Assembly: GCA_023374045.1 (NCBI GenBank)
Contig: CM041777.1
Coordinates: 89,398,300 to 89,462,299, forward strand
Source: Limonium bicolor
Lineage: Eukaryota > Streptophyta > Magnoliopsida > Caryophyllales > Plumbaginaceae
Length of the DNA: 64,000 nucleotides
Direction of reading: 5' to 3'
The position numbers were made by a program, and so were the translations under genes. The notes beneath the pieces were generated by a model that saw nothing but the letters and a program-made list of their open reading frames with translations, was not told the DNA's origin and did not search any database. The stretch's first letter is position 1, and each line of letters begins with the position of its first letter. Positions 32,621 to 46,124 of the stretch are shown here, piece by piece.

Positions 32621-35600
32621 TTCACTGAAGCACATGTGTGAAAAGAAATTTGTAGTGTAGAGCTTAAGATTAAAGAAATTTTTGAGACTAAGACCGTAAG
32701 AAACTCAAATAATGATGTAGTTCACACCAAAATTGAGTTTATTAGTCCTCTAGAAACTAGAATGCAAGTGCTTCCCAGTTGGGCTCAAGATGAGTTTAGA
32801 TCTCTTATGGACCGCAGTGAAACCTTAAAGAAAGAAAGTGAAGGAGTCACAGATTGTCTGGTCAATAAAATCATGTGCTAGAATTGCAGACACATACTAA
32901 CCCCCTCCTGGTACTCGGGTAGACTTAATTTGAATAATATTTGTATAAAAAGGGTGTTGATAGGAGCGGATTAGGGTTCCAAGGCAAGTCAATTACTCAA
33001 AAACATCACTTAAGACAAAACATGGATAGGAACAAGAAAAGGAAAAGTCACAATAGTCACCAATATGACCATGAGATAAAAAAGAAGAAAACTCAGACCT
33101 TAAACGTGGGTGCAGTTAACAATCTTTTCTTGATAATGCTCCTTGTAATAAACCTCAAATAAATCAAGGCCCAAGCAAGCTTGGGTGCCTAAGACTAACC
33201 TTTGATTTTTATTTTCTCAGACTTAGACTGAGGTTCAGAAACCAAACTGGTGGATGATGCATAATGGGTGCTCAAGGCGCATGATCGGAGATAGATCAAA
33301 ATTCAGTTCACTTTCAGAGCATAAAGAAGGAAGAGTGGCCTTTGGAAACAATGGTAACGGAAAGATCATTAGATTAGGAACGGTGGGTGATAGATCTTGC
33401 ATTGATCAAGTATGTCTAGTAGAAGGGTGGGGTCACGATCTATTAAGTGTACCACAAGTGTATGATAAAGGCCCATCGCAAGTGATATTTGACTCATATG
33501 GATTTCAAGTCGGAAACAAGTTCACACAAGATGTACTACTAAATGGCACTCGAAAAGGTAACTTCTACATGGTTGATGTCGTCTCCACCAAACAGAATAT
33601 ATCAAGTCTAACCGCTAGAGATGATGAATTTCGGTTGTGGCATCTATGGCTTGGACATGCTCATTATAGGTTGATCAATCGACTACGTCAAAAGGATTTG
33701 GTGATTGGATTACCATCTAAAAACCTTGAATCAAAATATGTTTGTAGAGAGTGTGTCGTGAATAAACCGTCACATGTTAATCATCCTCCAAAAGGTTCAG
33801 TCAGCACCTCATCTATACTTGAGCTACTTTACATGGATTTCATGGGACCAATGAGGGAGGAGAGCAGTTTAGGAAAAAAGTACGTCCTAGTAATTGTGGA
33901 TGATCACTCAAGATTCACATGGATTCGACTCCTATTCTCAAAAGATCAAACTTTTCATGAGTTTAGGTCATTGGTGACACTACTTGAGTTACAAATTGAG
34001 AAGAAAGTTAAGTGCATAAGAACAGATCAGGGAATAGAGTTTCAAAACCAGTATTTTTGTCTGTTCTGTACTGAAATGGATAGCTCACAACTACTCAGTG
34101 TCTCATAATCCACAACAAAAATAGAGTTATTGAACGCGAAAATAGAACTTTGTAAGAAATGGCTCGAACAATGTTGAACAGCAGCAGGTTAGCACAAAGT
34201 TTCTGGCGAGAAGCGATTAACACAAGCAGTTATATACTCAATCGAGCACTCATCAGACCAGTCTGACACAAAACTCCCTATGAGCTATTCAAAGGAAGGA
34301 AACCTTCTATATCTCACTTCATATTTTTTGAGAGCTAGTGCTATATATTAAACCAGAAGAAGAACAATCTAGAAAATTTTGATCAAAGGAGTATATCTCG
34401 GTTATGTCTCCAACAACAAAGCCTATAGAGTTTTCAATAAACATATACTCATTGTTGAAGAGTCAATAAATGCCAAATTTGATGAATTCAACTTTGGTAG
34501 AAGAAACACTCAAGAAATACCTAATGATATATTCACAATAGCAGGAGACACATGAACAGAGAGCAACTCGAATGATGACTCAATGCCTCAGTTAGTGACT
34601 CATAATTCTCAACCAGTAAATCAAACTTTAACTCAGAGACCCGAAGCTCGACCTCTAAAAACGACACATCTCAAGTTACGATGTCTGCTCCAACATTGAG
34701 AAACCCAACACCACTGCAAGCTCTTGGTGTTAGCATTGACAACATCATATCAGATGCAAATTCATGTGTTCAAACCCGCTCCTCAGTCCAAAACTTCTGC
34801 ACACATCAAAAAAAATTCCATGATTGAACCAAAGTCAGTAAAAGAGGCACTCACATATGCATATTGGATAAATGCTATGCATGAAGAATTACATGAATTC
34901 ATCAGAAATGATGTATGGGAGCTGGTACATCGTCCTCGACAAAACAACATCATTGGTACCAAATGGGTCTTTAGAAATAAGCTAGATGAAATTTGACAAG
35001 TGTTAAGGAACAAAGCTAGACTGGTAGCTAAAGGATACAATCAGCAAGAAGGACTAGATTTTGATGAAACCTTTGCACCAGTGGCACGTCTGGAGGCTAT
35101 TTGGTTACTCATAGCCTATGCAACTGCTAATCAGTTTCATCTTCATCAAATGGATGTCAAATATGCGTTCCTAAATGGATATTTGAAAAAAGAAGTTTAC
35201 GTAGCTCAGCTCTTGGATTTGAAGATCCAGATTGTGACAACCATGTTTACAAACTCAAGAAGACACTCTACGGTCTTAAGCAGGCATCAAGGGCATGGTA
35301 TGAATGTCTTACAAAGTTCTTACTCCAACAAGATTCATACAGGAAAAAGTAGATCGAACACTTTTTAGACACATCTTCATAACTCTGAAATCTTATTGAT
35401 TTAGATTTTTGTGGATGATATAATCTTTGGATCCACAAATCCTACACTTGTAAAGTAATTTGAGACCTTGATGGCCAAGGAATTACAAATAAGTAACATG
35501 GGTGAGTTAACCTACTTTTTTGGACTCCAAATTCATCAAACACCCAAGGGAACGTATATTAGTCAAACTAAATACACCATTGAACTAGTCAAGAATTTCA

Positions 35601-36340
35601 AATTTGCTGATACAAAGCCCATTGCAACACCCATGTCTACAACTTCGCGTCTTGGAGCTGAGTCTATGATTGAGGAAGCCGATGAAAAGTTGTAAAAAGG
35701 AATAATTGGATCATTATTATATCTCACAACCAGTAGACCCAATCTCATGCAGAGTTTGTGTTTTTGTGCAAGATTTCAGGCAGCCCCAGAAGTCCCACAT
35801 GTAAAGGTAAAAAACAAAAATTCGTTATTTATGTGGCACTCTCACACTTGGGTTGTTTTATCCTGCATGAACATAACATCTCTAATGGCCTATACAGATG
35901 CAGATTTTGGTGGGTCTCTGACTTATCGAAAAAGCACTTCACGATCAACTCAATTTCTGGATAATTTTCTCATCTCTTGGTCTTCACGTAAGCAAGCAGC
36001 AGTCGCTCTACCAACAACTGAGGGTGAGTATGTAGCGGCAGTTGCCTGTTGCGCACAAACATTATGGTTGTGCCATCAACTGGAAGACTATGGTCTTACA
36101 TACTCTTCTATGCCCATGTATTGTGACGATGCAAGTACAATTGAGCTGGTGAAAATACTGTTCATCACTAAAGGTCCAAACATATAGAGATACGTCATCA
36201 CTTCCTCAAGAAACCGGTAGAAAAAATAACCACTCAACTTCTTCATTGTTCTAATAATATATACTCAATTGGTAGATATCTTCACAAAACCTCTTGCAAA
36301 GGATCAATTTGATTTTCTCCGATTCTAGCTTGGATGATAA
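32620..36340 (+). pseudogene. Copia 3 pol (PR, INT, RT, RNase H), heavily decayed
   Basis: Protease: near 33250 the site reads MMHNGCSRRMIGD where the family has LDSGCSRHMTGD, so the catalytic Asp is lost. Integrase: 33254-34108 with LWHLWLGHAHYRL, CRECVVNKPSHV, YMDFMGPM and IRTDQGIEF; the Glu region (VIERENRTL) is in another frame near 34130. Reverse transcriptase: 34724-35695 in pieces, with [34 protein letters not shown], and FVDDIIFGS near 35410 in place of YVDD. RNase H: 35747-36187, with DADFGGS, then the end motif DIFTKPLAKDQFDFLR at about 36275-36330. The RT wording fits the Sirevirus/Maximus lineage. Confidence 0.85.
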
Positions 36341-37571
36341 ATATTCCTTCAAATATGACTCTTTCACCCCCTTCTGTAATGAACTGACCTGACTGGGCTT
36401 GATACTAACATCCCACTCCTGTTATCCTAACAATCCTTAACTACTGTTTTGATTTACACTTCACTACTTCTCATGTCTTATGACAGCTTTACTTTAAAAT
36501 TTGTTTGTCGTCAAAATTCGAACGTTATTCAAGAAGCAACTCACAAACCTGAGATCTATACTGAGAGATAGGTGTGACAAATTAGAATTAATCTACGTCA
36601 TCTTTCTTGCGCTTCATACTATACGTTTAGAACTAAAATGATAAGCCAATGATTGTGAGCTAGTTTAATAAACATTTAGACCTAGTGCATGAAATTGTGA
36701 TTCACACAGCCAAGGATGAAGCCAAGAGACTTTGTTGTTCCTTAGAACATCTAAATCTTTCATAGGACTCATCCACTTGACAATTAAGTCTTCAAGGGTG
36801 TCTCATCACCTAACTTTCTAAGGATATTTGTCCAGGACAAGTTGACCTAACGTCGCTACAGGAGTGGAAAGAAAAGTTTGTCCTCAATAAATGACTGAAG
36901 TATGAAATGAATAACTCCCAACTTGAAATAGACCTTGTCCACTCGACTAGTAAGTCTTCATCACCTAACTTTGAAAGGATATCTATCCTGGACAAGTTGA
37001 CCAAACGTTGCTACAGGAGTGGAGAGAAAAGTATGTCCTCAGTAAATGACTGACACGTGAAATAGAGGCAAAAGTTTGTCCTCAGTTTGTCAATATGTGG
37101 ATATACAGAATAAAAGGAACACAAGTGTGTGACAATGAAAGTTAGTATGGAACAAGATACTACTTCTTGTCCCTGGTCATACGAAGCTAAATGAACAAAC
37201 TCATGTGCTAATAAAATCTACAATGCTACCAGAAAGACAAAATCACACACACTCGGTGCCTTATGCTTTTACACTCGTTTATCCTATTCTCCGTTTATAA
37301 AAACTTGTAGATTGAATTCTAAAACTCATAATTACAATTCTCAAAGGATCTCTTGAACGCTGCTTTCAAAATAATCACTTACATTTTAAGCTCAAGACTG
37401 AATGCATCAGTCTAAGACTAAGAAATTGTCCAGTGCAGATTATATACAGAGAGTTCAATTCTTCAAAGACTATTTTTTTGTTCATATCTCTTTCACATCC
37501 CTATCATTTTCCTACTCTCCCACTCAAACTCTTCTTCTCCAGTAACCCAACTATTCATCTTCACCTGATGC
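36341..37571 (+). other. Copia 3 non-coding spacer between pol and extra ORF
   Basis: No open frame apart from noise. It holds a two-copy repeat of 155 bp (36811 and 36966, TAACTTT..AAGGATAT..., GACAAGTTGACC, GCTACAGGAGTGGA) and a third partial copy near 37070. Confidence 0.6.
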
Positions 37572-37772
37572 ATGCTCATCTTGAGTTTCAGTAATGGCCA
37601 CCGCAAACCCCTAATGTCCATCTCTCTACCCAAGACTCACTACAACCAAACCCTCCTACCACAATCCGACCCAAAATTTACTCATAGAGTTGCGGATTCG
37701 GAGAAAATCGAGGGTACTGTTGAAACTCCATCAGACGATCATCCACAACTTGACGACATCCAAGATTCAGAT

Positions 37773-39890
37773 TGTAATGACCCCAAAACCGGCCTAGGAG
37801 TTAGGGATGTTACATGCCGCGTATCTATTACCTAATTACGTAAGGCTCTTACTCAAATGTACTCAAACCCAAAGCGATGTACTTGCATTAAAGAAGAAAT
37901 GTTTACATGATCCATAAATCCAGGTGAAATACAAAAAAAAAAAGCAAAGGCTCAGAGGCTACATAATGTCAAAATCATCTAGCGATGAAATACAAGTGCA
38001 GAAAGCTAAATGAAATCGGAAATAAACTAAACTCCAAAGAGAGACGACCTCCACGCGATCAATCTGCAATATATATAAGGGGTGAGCTCCACTAGCTCAG
38101 TAAGCGGAAGACTTCCTCAAGGAAGCCTACTCAAACCAGAATCAGAAGTTGTGCAAAACAGAGGGAAGCATAAGATAGTTCGTAAACAGATAAGCAGAAA
38201 CTAAATGGTTCCAGAGCAAAGCAAAATGGCACAAGACTTTCGGAAACAGAACACAGGGTGGGACACTAGTAACCCGCTAACACATCAGAAGGACACACAC
38301 TAATGTCTTATGGATCCATAGATCCCACATCAGAAGCCGTAGAGACAGCTATTGGACCCGTTGGTCACCAAACGTCCTAAGGGAAACCCTAAGGAACTTA
38401 AACATAAGGAATTCCTATGTAGCTACGGGACAACCCGACCCGACTATCCAAGGCTTCAGAAGCATAAAAACTAGGTCCCAAAATCATTTAGCCAAATTCA
38501 TTGCTCAAATGCGCTTAAATAAGCATAACACATGTACAAAACTCTTATTCACACTTAGGGGAATAAAATCCCGCAAACAGAAGCTAAAACGGAGCTCAAA
38601 CGATCATTTTAGTCAAAACATAGTGGTGTCTGGACATGCGTTCGACCTTGCATGTCCGGACACATGCCGAGGTAGAAACAGAAGGTTGTCCAGACTTGAG
38701 TCCGGGCTTGCAAGTCTGGACGGAAGTCCGAAATCGAAAATACAGAGATGTCCAGACATGTGTCCCAGATTTACATGTTCGGACACATGCCAAGGACAAA
38801 ATACAGATCTTCAATTGGTGTGTCCGGGCTTGTGTTCGGGCTTACAAGTCCGGACATAGCCCGAAGTCTTAATCCCAGACTCATCCTCGCACTCTGTCCG
38901 GACACACATGTCCGGTCTGGACTTGTTCGGACACATGCCGAGGACAAAATACAGAAAATCAATTGGCGTGTCCGGACTTGTGTATGGGCTTACAAGTCCG
39001 GACATAGCCCGAAGTCGTAATCCTAGACTCATCTTCACATTCTGTCCGGACACTTCAAAACACAGAAACACACAGGCGCGCCAGACGACATGTCCGGACA
39101 TACAAGTCCGAACAGACGTCTGGACATCGCAAATTCCAGAAATTGTAGAGCAAGAACAGAATGCGAAAACTTAACTAAATCATCACCAAACTCAGAACCA
39201 ATTTCCAGAACGTAAAAATCAGTGCCCATGGGGGTTTAGCCACTCAAATACCATTGCAATTCAGAGGAGAAAACATTCAACGTAACACAATTAAGCAACC
39301 AGAAACACAATCCAACAAGAACGCCCCATGGGTGAGCAAACAACCCAATTCCATCCCCTACTTACATGTATTCGGAGTGCAGAAACCATTGATTGAAGCC
39401 TGACTACCACCGGACGATAACACAGACAGCAAAGGAGAGCAACACCACAATTGAGCAACAACCAAACCCTAAAATCAGACCCCAAAATCAAAAAATAACT
39501 CCCATAACCGATAGCAATCAAGCCGCTGAAATTACAACGAATCAAACCTGAAACACCGCAGACGAAACGCAACAGGAGCAGCAGAGAAGAAGACGAGCAA
39601 CACACAACAATTCACACCAGAATTTCAGAGATAACACAAGGAAGGAAGAGAGAAGGCAAGCGCTCAAAAACTGTCGGAGAGGAGAACGATCGTTTAGAAA
39701 CTGAACGGGAGGGGAATACTTTCACTAATAATTATTTATGCCTTACCAAAATAACAAGAGAGGGAAAAGACCTCCTTAGCCCTCTCTGTTATTTAAATGC
39801 CCTGGGGGTCCTAAATGCCATAAAACACATAACATAAAACGTTAAATAGAATCCGACAAAAGGGAATTAAAACAAAACCGGGTTATAACA
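37773..39890 (-). mobile_element. Solo LTR 1 (Gypsy-like), 2.1 kb
   Basis: Plus strand starts TGTAATGACCCC and ends GGGTTATAACA; CAGAT flanks both sides (37768-37772 and 39891-39895). There is no internal region, so it arose by recombination between LTRs. The minus strand near 39660-39560 is pyrimidine-rich like a leader, so I infer minus orientation. The middle (38620-39130) is a cassette of inverted repeats built on GTCCGGAC, with a 148-bp unit repeated at 38820 and 38968. Confidence 0.85.
38620..39130. repeat. TGTCCGGACA inverted-repeat cassette in solo LTR 1
   Basis: About a dozen TCCGGA-like palindromic cores paired as GTCCGGAC..ACAAGTCCGGACA. Two 148-bp direct copies start at 38820 and 38968; earlier units are shorter and diverged. 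Short frames across it are by-products. Confidence 0.85.
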
Positions 39891-41677
39891 CAGATTATTC
39901 AAATGTACCTCTTCAAAAACTTCGCATTCGCCGCCAGAAAGCGAGGGGCTTCTTCACCAAAATCCACATCTCCACCAAAAGAATCTTTGACAAATAGGGC
40001 CGCAAGAACTCAAACTCCTAAAGGCAGGGGCAAACGTCAGAAGTCCATTGGTGTTCCTCCCGGACAATGATGGAAGGCAATTCGGGATAAAGAGCGTCAA
40101 TAAAACCATACTCGCAAGTTTCCTGAAAAGCCTATCTTTCAACATAATGCTCAAGATTCGAACATCATTATGGGAAAATTGGTAGATTGTGTCTAGCTAG
40201 ATGAAAATCACTTGGATGAGATTGTTAGTTTCTTAAAGTTTCAAAAAATGGAATGCTTTGTTCAAATCAGAATTTGTGTTCTATCCTTACACAGTTTGTT
40301 CAATTTGTGTCAAACATAATCTTTCTCTCTGACAGTGAGCTAAAGACTGACGTGAATCAAACGTCAATCATGCTTTCTCCTCCACTGCTTGCGTATATTC
40401 TAGGTATCCCCTGAAAGGAAGGTCTGAGTTCAATACTCAAAAGTTGACATTGTTTCTGCAAATGAAATACAACTTACAATCTCCGATCATCAGGATCACG
40501 TCAAAAGACTTCTTACAGAGAGACTTCGGGGTAATACCAAGGTTGCTCCACATGCTAGCATATCAACTTATCATTCCACGGAATAATATGAGGGGGGAAG
40601 GTAACTCCAGTCGACATAGCAGTCATGCGGTGCTTAGATCACTAATTCGTCTCTCCTTACCCAAGCTGATGACTGCTCAATTCAAGAAAATTATCAATGG
40701 CAACACTCCATCTATTCCTTATCCTTTGTTGTTGACGAAGATCGTGAAATTATATAATGTCAACTTAGAGGATGAGGAGGAGATTATCATGAAAGCATCC
40801 AACAACATGGTAGGCCAAACCTTGGCAAAAATGGGGGTTGAACGAACCACAACAGGATGGCATCTGAAAGTCCCACCGATTTCTCAATCACAGACTCAGA
40901 CGTTTGACGCTACCCTTCTCGCCATGATCAATAGTATCATTGCAAACCAACACGCATTGGAGAAGCGACTGAAAGTGTTAGAACTTCAACAACAGGCTCG
41001 TTCTCAGCAAGAACCAAGGCCTCCTCTGAGTTTGAACACACTCCTTAACATCTTTACAGTCAAAAATGTAACTGGTGAGTTGATAACTTCAATTGTGTGG
41101 AAACCACTGAAGACTACTCCTTTTATTTTGATTTTCTGTCTTGATTTCTATTGGATAGCTATGCTCTCTATGTTGACAACACTTGTTCCTCAGCTTTTGA
41201 TATGGCAAAAGGGGAAAATTGACCTATCTTGAACAATACCCTTGTTATGTTATCTTTTTTAGGCTGTTGTGAAGCACTTCTAAAGATTAATACTTATACT
41301 GAATCTGTTATCTATTATCTATTATTGTTGCTACGTACATTATTGTGTAAGTATATCAGGAACTTACAATTCATTGAGCGGAAGTTGAGGGGGAATATTC
41401 GACAAGATAGGTACAAAAACGGAGCAGCTGTTGAGGGGCAATTTGACACAGTTCAATGCAGAAGGAGTTTGCCAAATCAAAAAGGGAGAAACTATAAATG
41501 AAAAATGTTTTGATTGACAAACTCATAACCTGAGTAATTGACTCACCATGAAGAGTCTTGAGCTGACTGAAAGCGATGGAGTGGAGCAGGAGGCTAGGAA
41601 TACTTATCTGATTCCATTCGGTTAAGATTGGCGGCTATAGGATATTACGATATTTTATATCTCTTAGAAATATCTAA

Positions 41678-44600
41678 TGTAACACCCCTCCTGCTAATCA
41701 AGCCATTACCCTCCTAGTCCGTCTCAATTACCAATACCAAAGCAGCGGAATTCTTCCTCCAAACGGTGGGTGATACAATGCCGTTAGTCACCCACGTACT
41801 AACAAGGCCAAATCCAATACGACAATCCAATTACAATATCGGTCTGATGAATAAATATACCAAGTACTCTATATCAACAATACATTTCATTCCTTAATCA
41901 AATCAAATTCACATACAACCCCAAATCAATTCTATACCAAGTTCCTACAATTCTCAAGTTTACCGATAATAATTCGGACTTACAATTCAACGTTACAAAT
42001 AAATACAACATTCCTTAACCAACTACCCATTATACAGCAACCCCGTCTTACACTCTCGGGCGGTGATCGGCTTCAACGTACCTGTAAGGTAAAAACGGTG
42101 CCCCAAGGGCTCAGCGAATTGCTGGTATGAATTACACATACCCCGCGTGCTAACGGGGGTACGCCGACTACTTGGTCGAGAACATGAGATTCATTTTTAA
42201 TTTAATAATCATGCTCGCATTCAAAGGCATTCAAACAAGGAATACAAAAACAACTAACACAACAAATTGTTAGTTAGTATTAACTTACTCTTAGGCCTTG
42301 AGGGTTTCTACTTCACCATGTCTTAGTCACTTATTCATTATCTTACCCATCCTCTTGGGTTACTCTTACTCAAGCTCTCTTATTCTCATTCTCAAACTCA
42401 AATTCTCAATTTCTCAATCTCAAACTCAATTTCTACACCTCTCAACTCAATTCTCAACTCTCAACTCTCATGCTCAATTCTCAAATTTCTCAAAGTTCAA
42501 CTCAATTCTCAATTTTTAACTCTCAAACTCTCAATTCCAATCTCAATTCTCAAATCTTAATTCTCAAATCTCAATTTCAATTCTCAAGGGACATCTTTTA
42601 AGTCATTACCCATGACCTCCGGGCAGAGTCATACACAAGACTCACCACCGGGCTTTCAAATACAAGTCTTACTTCCCCGGTTTTGACCCTACTCCGGGTC
42701 TAGCATAGTGGGAAGGATCGACTATCAAACGGAACTATACACTTAGCTCCTCAAATTCTCAAACGTCCATATCCCTACCGACTAGGACTCAATTTCCCAA
42801 ATACTCCTCTCTCGGAGTTATAGTGTAATCATATAGATTAGCCTAGAAGTATCTCTCTCGATAACATCTAATAGCTTAGGGAATTTTCTCAATGTCTAGT
42901 ATTCTCAGATTTAAGGGTTTCCCCTAACTTATCGAATACTTTTATGTTCGGGACATTTTCTCATATTAGTCGGTTCCTCATATTGTAGGTCGACTACTTT
43001 TCTAAGGGAGTTTGATGGTCCCTTATCATTCTTTTACTTTTCTCAAAAGTTCATGTCTTGAACCATCAACAATCTCTTAATGGAGGTTTTGTCATTTCTT
43101 TCCACTATTGTTTATTTCGTGGATTGTTCATTTCGGTTCTCTAACCGTTATCAAGAGATTACTAATCTCGTACAGCTCTCTCTCACGTTCTAGTGAGTTC
43201 ATAAGGTTGTCTTATCGTTATTCTTGATTCGATAGTTTCGTGTGTTTCCACGTTTTCGTTATTTTGCGAATCGACTCCTTCTACGAGTCACTAACCATTT
43301 GTTACTCCATTACGAGTCGGTCTATAACGCCGCACCATCAAACAAGGGGGGTAGTACACACAGCATGCATCAAGATATACAATCAAAGCAATAAATCATT
43401 TTCATGCTTTTATATTGATTAGGTCGGCACACAAGCACGCAGCACACAAATCAGTGTAATCCGTTAGCATACTGGCATGAGAAAATCATACCTTTCACCA
43501 TGGATTAACTTTACTCTGTCACCTCATGTTCCTCGAGTCTTACTCTCGAATCACTGATCACATGTCAATTGGTTCTATACACATCAATACTTTACTGTAG
43601 GTAAATGACTATTACTCCCGTACTTACCCCTTGTCCCATTAACCTCATCCTTATTCTTGTTAACTTAAGTTCTTACTTCTCACTCACTTCTAGCACTTGT
43701 TTATACATCTTAGGACATTTATATGTCACCAAACAAGTCCTAAACAACATCTAAAACCAATACCCATCAATCCCCCCATGTTTTAAAGCCTTAAAAACAC
43801 ATACGGTTAATTTGTGCTTGGTCCGGGACATGGTCCGGGTCTGTAGTCCCGGACCCAAGCATTACTTAACTCTCGGCTGTTTTTCTCCTCTGGTCCGGGT
43901 ACTGGTCCAGGTCTATAGTCCTGGACCACTACATTCTCAACTTTGGGGCATTTTTCATGTTGGTCCGGGACTTGGTCCGGCCCCTAAGTCCCGGACCCTG
44001 CTAAAAAGCTGCTAAAACTTCATTTTTCACAACCTCTAATCCGACCTTAATCCACCCTAATCATTTCCTAAACTTTCCACAGTGTTTTCTACATGTTTAA
44101 AACACCCTAAAACACTCTTATCATGCTCTAAATCATTGGTCCAATTCATTACCCAACTCTTATTCAATTCTACCAATTTAAATTTCCATTTTCAACACTT
44201 TTGCACACTAGTGCATTACCTAACTCCTCTTGACAGTTTTTACCTTGTTCTCACTCAATTTGACCATTACAATTCCATCTTAGACAAATGCATTCACTAT
44301 ACCCAAGTTCACTCTTGTTTTCAAGTCTTGCACACTAGTTCTTTTCTAGCTATTCCAAGATCCTCCTACACCATTCGCTACAGATTTCACACCAACCTCC
44401 CATCCTTAAATAAGCATTCCTATGGTGATTTAAACCCAAATCAACCTCCATTTTTTCCTAGTTTCTCCAATTCACAAAGTCACCTAAACCAATCTCATTT
44501 CTACTCAAATTTGCCATAACTTACCTACAATTCTAACATTACCCAATACACAATTTGTTCACCTAAATCAATCCAAACTAGCCACACCTATAAAGGGTCC

Positions 44601-46124
44601 TACCAGCACTCAATTCAATCAAAATCTCATCAATCAACAACATAGGCACTAATCATAAAGTGCATGGCTCCAAGGCCCTTAAATACACACATCAATTCAC
44701 AAGTTCTCTCCAACTTCAATCCAACACATTATCCCTCACATTTTGGGTTCATTCATTAATTTACCCATCCCATATTCTAAAACATATAGATTAGCATTAG
44801 GGTAGGTTTCTTACCTTACATTCTCAAATTCTCTTTTCAATTCTCTTCTCCTCTTCTCCACTTCTCTTCACTCCAAAATCGGTCAAGGGAAAATCACTTG
44901 CCCAATTCTCTAGACCACATTGAACAAATAAATGGGACTAAGCAAAGCTACTTAGGCACATTAATTATTCTTGAACAAGGAAATGTGCTTAAATCACTAA
45001 TTAAGGGATTACCTTTTGAAACCCTAGACTTGGTTTTGCTCATGAATCAAAGGAGGGTTCCAATCCACCATTGGAGGCATGAATGAATGCTCAACAAAGA
45101 AAGAAACAAGGCATTAATAGGGGTGAAAATCGGCTATGCAAGGAGGAAAAAATGGGGTTTTCTTTGAACTTTCCTACCTTAAACCAAAGGGGAGACTCCA
45201 AGCTTCAAGAACATGTAGTTTTCTCTACAAATGGCCAACACCCATGGAGGTCAACTTTCTCCATTTGAGATTTTGAAAGGAGGAAATGATAGAGCTTGGT
45301 GAGAGGAGCAAGAATATGTACTTTTTTTAGCATTTGGAGCTTTAATGAAGCTTGTGCAAGCCAAAGAAGGGAGGAAGCCATGGGTGGGGGCTTCAAATTT
45401 GTTCCAGCACAGAGGGGGGAGGAGGAGGACGGCTGGAAGAAGAAAAGAAAGAGAGAGAAGAAAGAAAGAAATGAGGGATGAGAGAGAGGAAACTACCTTT
45501 TCTACTTTTTCCTTTTTCCACTTTTGCTTTTCTTCTCTCTTTCTTTTCTAGCTAGTTAAGTGTGTGAGAGAGCTGATTACTCTCTTAAAAACCGGCCCCT
45601 ACAGTAATACAAGCTGGGGTGTTTTTTGTCTTTTACAAGAAACACTCGTTAATTTACCCAGTTTTAGCACTATTCACTAACCGGCCCCGTTTTCCCGGAT
45701 TTTTCTCGTTTCTTTAATTTTAATGGTTCTTAAGCTTTCATTAATGTTGAATTATATTTATTTGATTGAATATAATTTTTATGGGTCTATTTGACCACTC
45801 AAAGTCACGTTTTCGGGTTTTCTCAAAAAATGTACTCTAAGGCTTTACTAGTGTTTTTAATCCATTTTATGGATCCGTTTTTCTTCGGGAATTATTCTCG
45901 TATCTCAATTAGGCCTAAATAAGTCTTAAGAATCCATCTAGGACCCTAACCGAGGTCGTATTCCTCCTATGGTCACGTACGCACAAGTTTACGTTTTGTG
46001 CTTTTTACACGTTTTTCTCTTTTCTTTTGGATTTATTTTCTTCACCAAAATTGTTTAGGCACTATTAGGCCATCAAATACCATATTAGAATAATTTAATC
46101 ACCATAATTAAGTTTGGGTATTTC
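41678..46124 (-). mobile_element. Solo LTR 2 (Gypsy-like), about 4.4 kb
   Basis: Plus strand begins TGTAACACCCC and ends GGGTATTTCA. It replaces a gap in the 3' LTR of Copia 3. The expected 5-bp duplication is imperfect (TCTAA left, CCAAA right). It contains a CTCAATT low-complexity tract (42360-42595), a GGTCCGGGAC hairpin cassette (43815-44000), and a pyrimidine-rich leader-like tract on the minus strand (45400-45560). Frames inside (for example 44082-44519) are AT-rich noise. It is related to the LTR starting at 61266. The unusual length recalls Tekay-type chromoviruses (inference). Confidence 0.7.
43810..44000. repeat. GGTCCGGGAC inverted-repeat cassette in solo LTR 2
   Basis: Three successive units of the form TGGTCCGGG..TGGTCC.GG..AGTCCCGGACC, each able to fold into a hairpin. 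Confidence 0.85.

Larger units (their letters stand above)
37572..41232 (+). pseudogene. Copia 3 extra ORF downstream of pol, split by a solo LTR
   Basis: The N-terminal part is at 37572-37772 (SISLPKTHYNQTLL ... an acidic DDHPQLDDIQDSD end). The 2.1-kb solo LTR then intervenes, and the frame continues at 39896 (YSNVPLQKLRIRRQKARG) for about 34 codons. After decay, a long open piece runs 40444-41232 (262 codons). Its text (MLAYQLIIPRNNMRGEGNSS, LIRLSLPKLMTAQFKKII, IPYPLLLTKIVKLYNV, MVGQTLAKMG, then a short helical HALEKRLKVLELQQQ) resembles the putative plant transposon protein domain reported in many plant genomes. The last 60 residues are hydrophobic. Sireviruses often carry an extra or env-like ORF here. 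The role is unknown and my family match is by wording only. Confidence 0.5.

Noticed and set aside
38596..39174. Overlapping repetitive frames on both strands
   Set aside because: Produced by the palindromic TGTCCGGACA cassette; open on both strands only because of the repeat.
42298..44519. Frames of 73, 67 and 145 codons in solo LTR 2
   Set aside because: Low-complexity CTCAATT and AT-rich LTR sequence with no domain.
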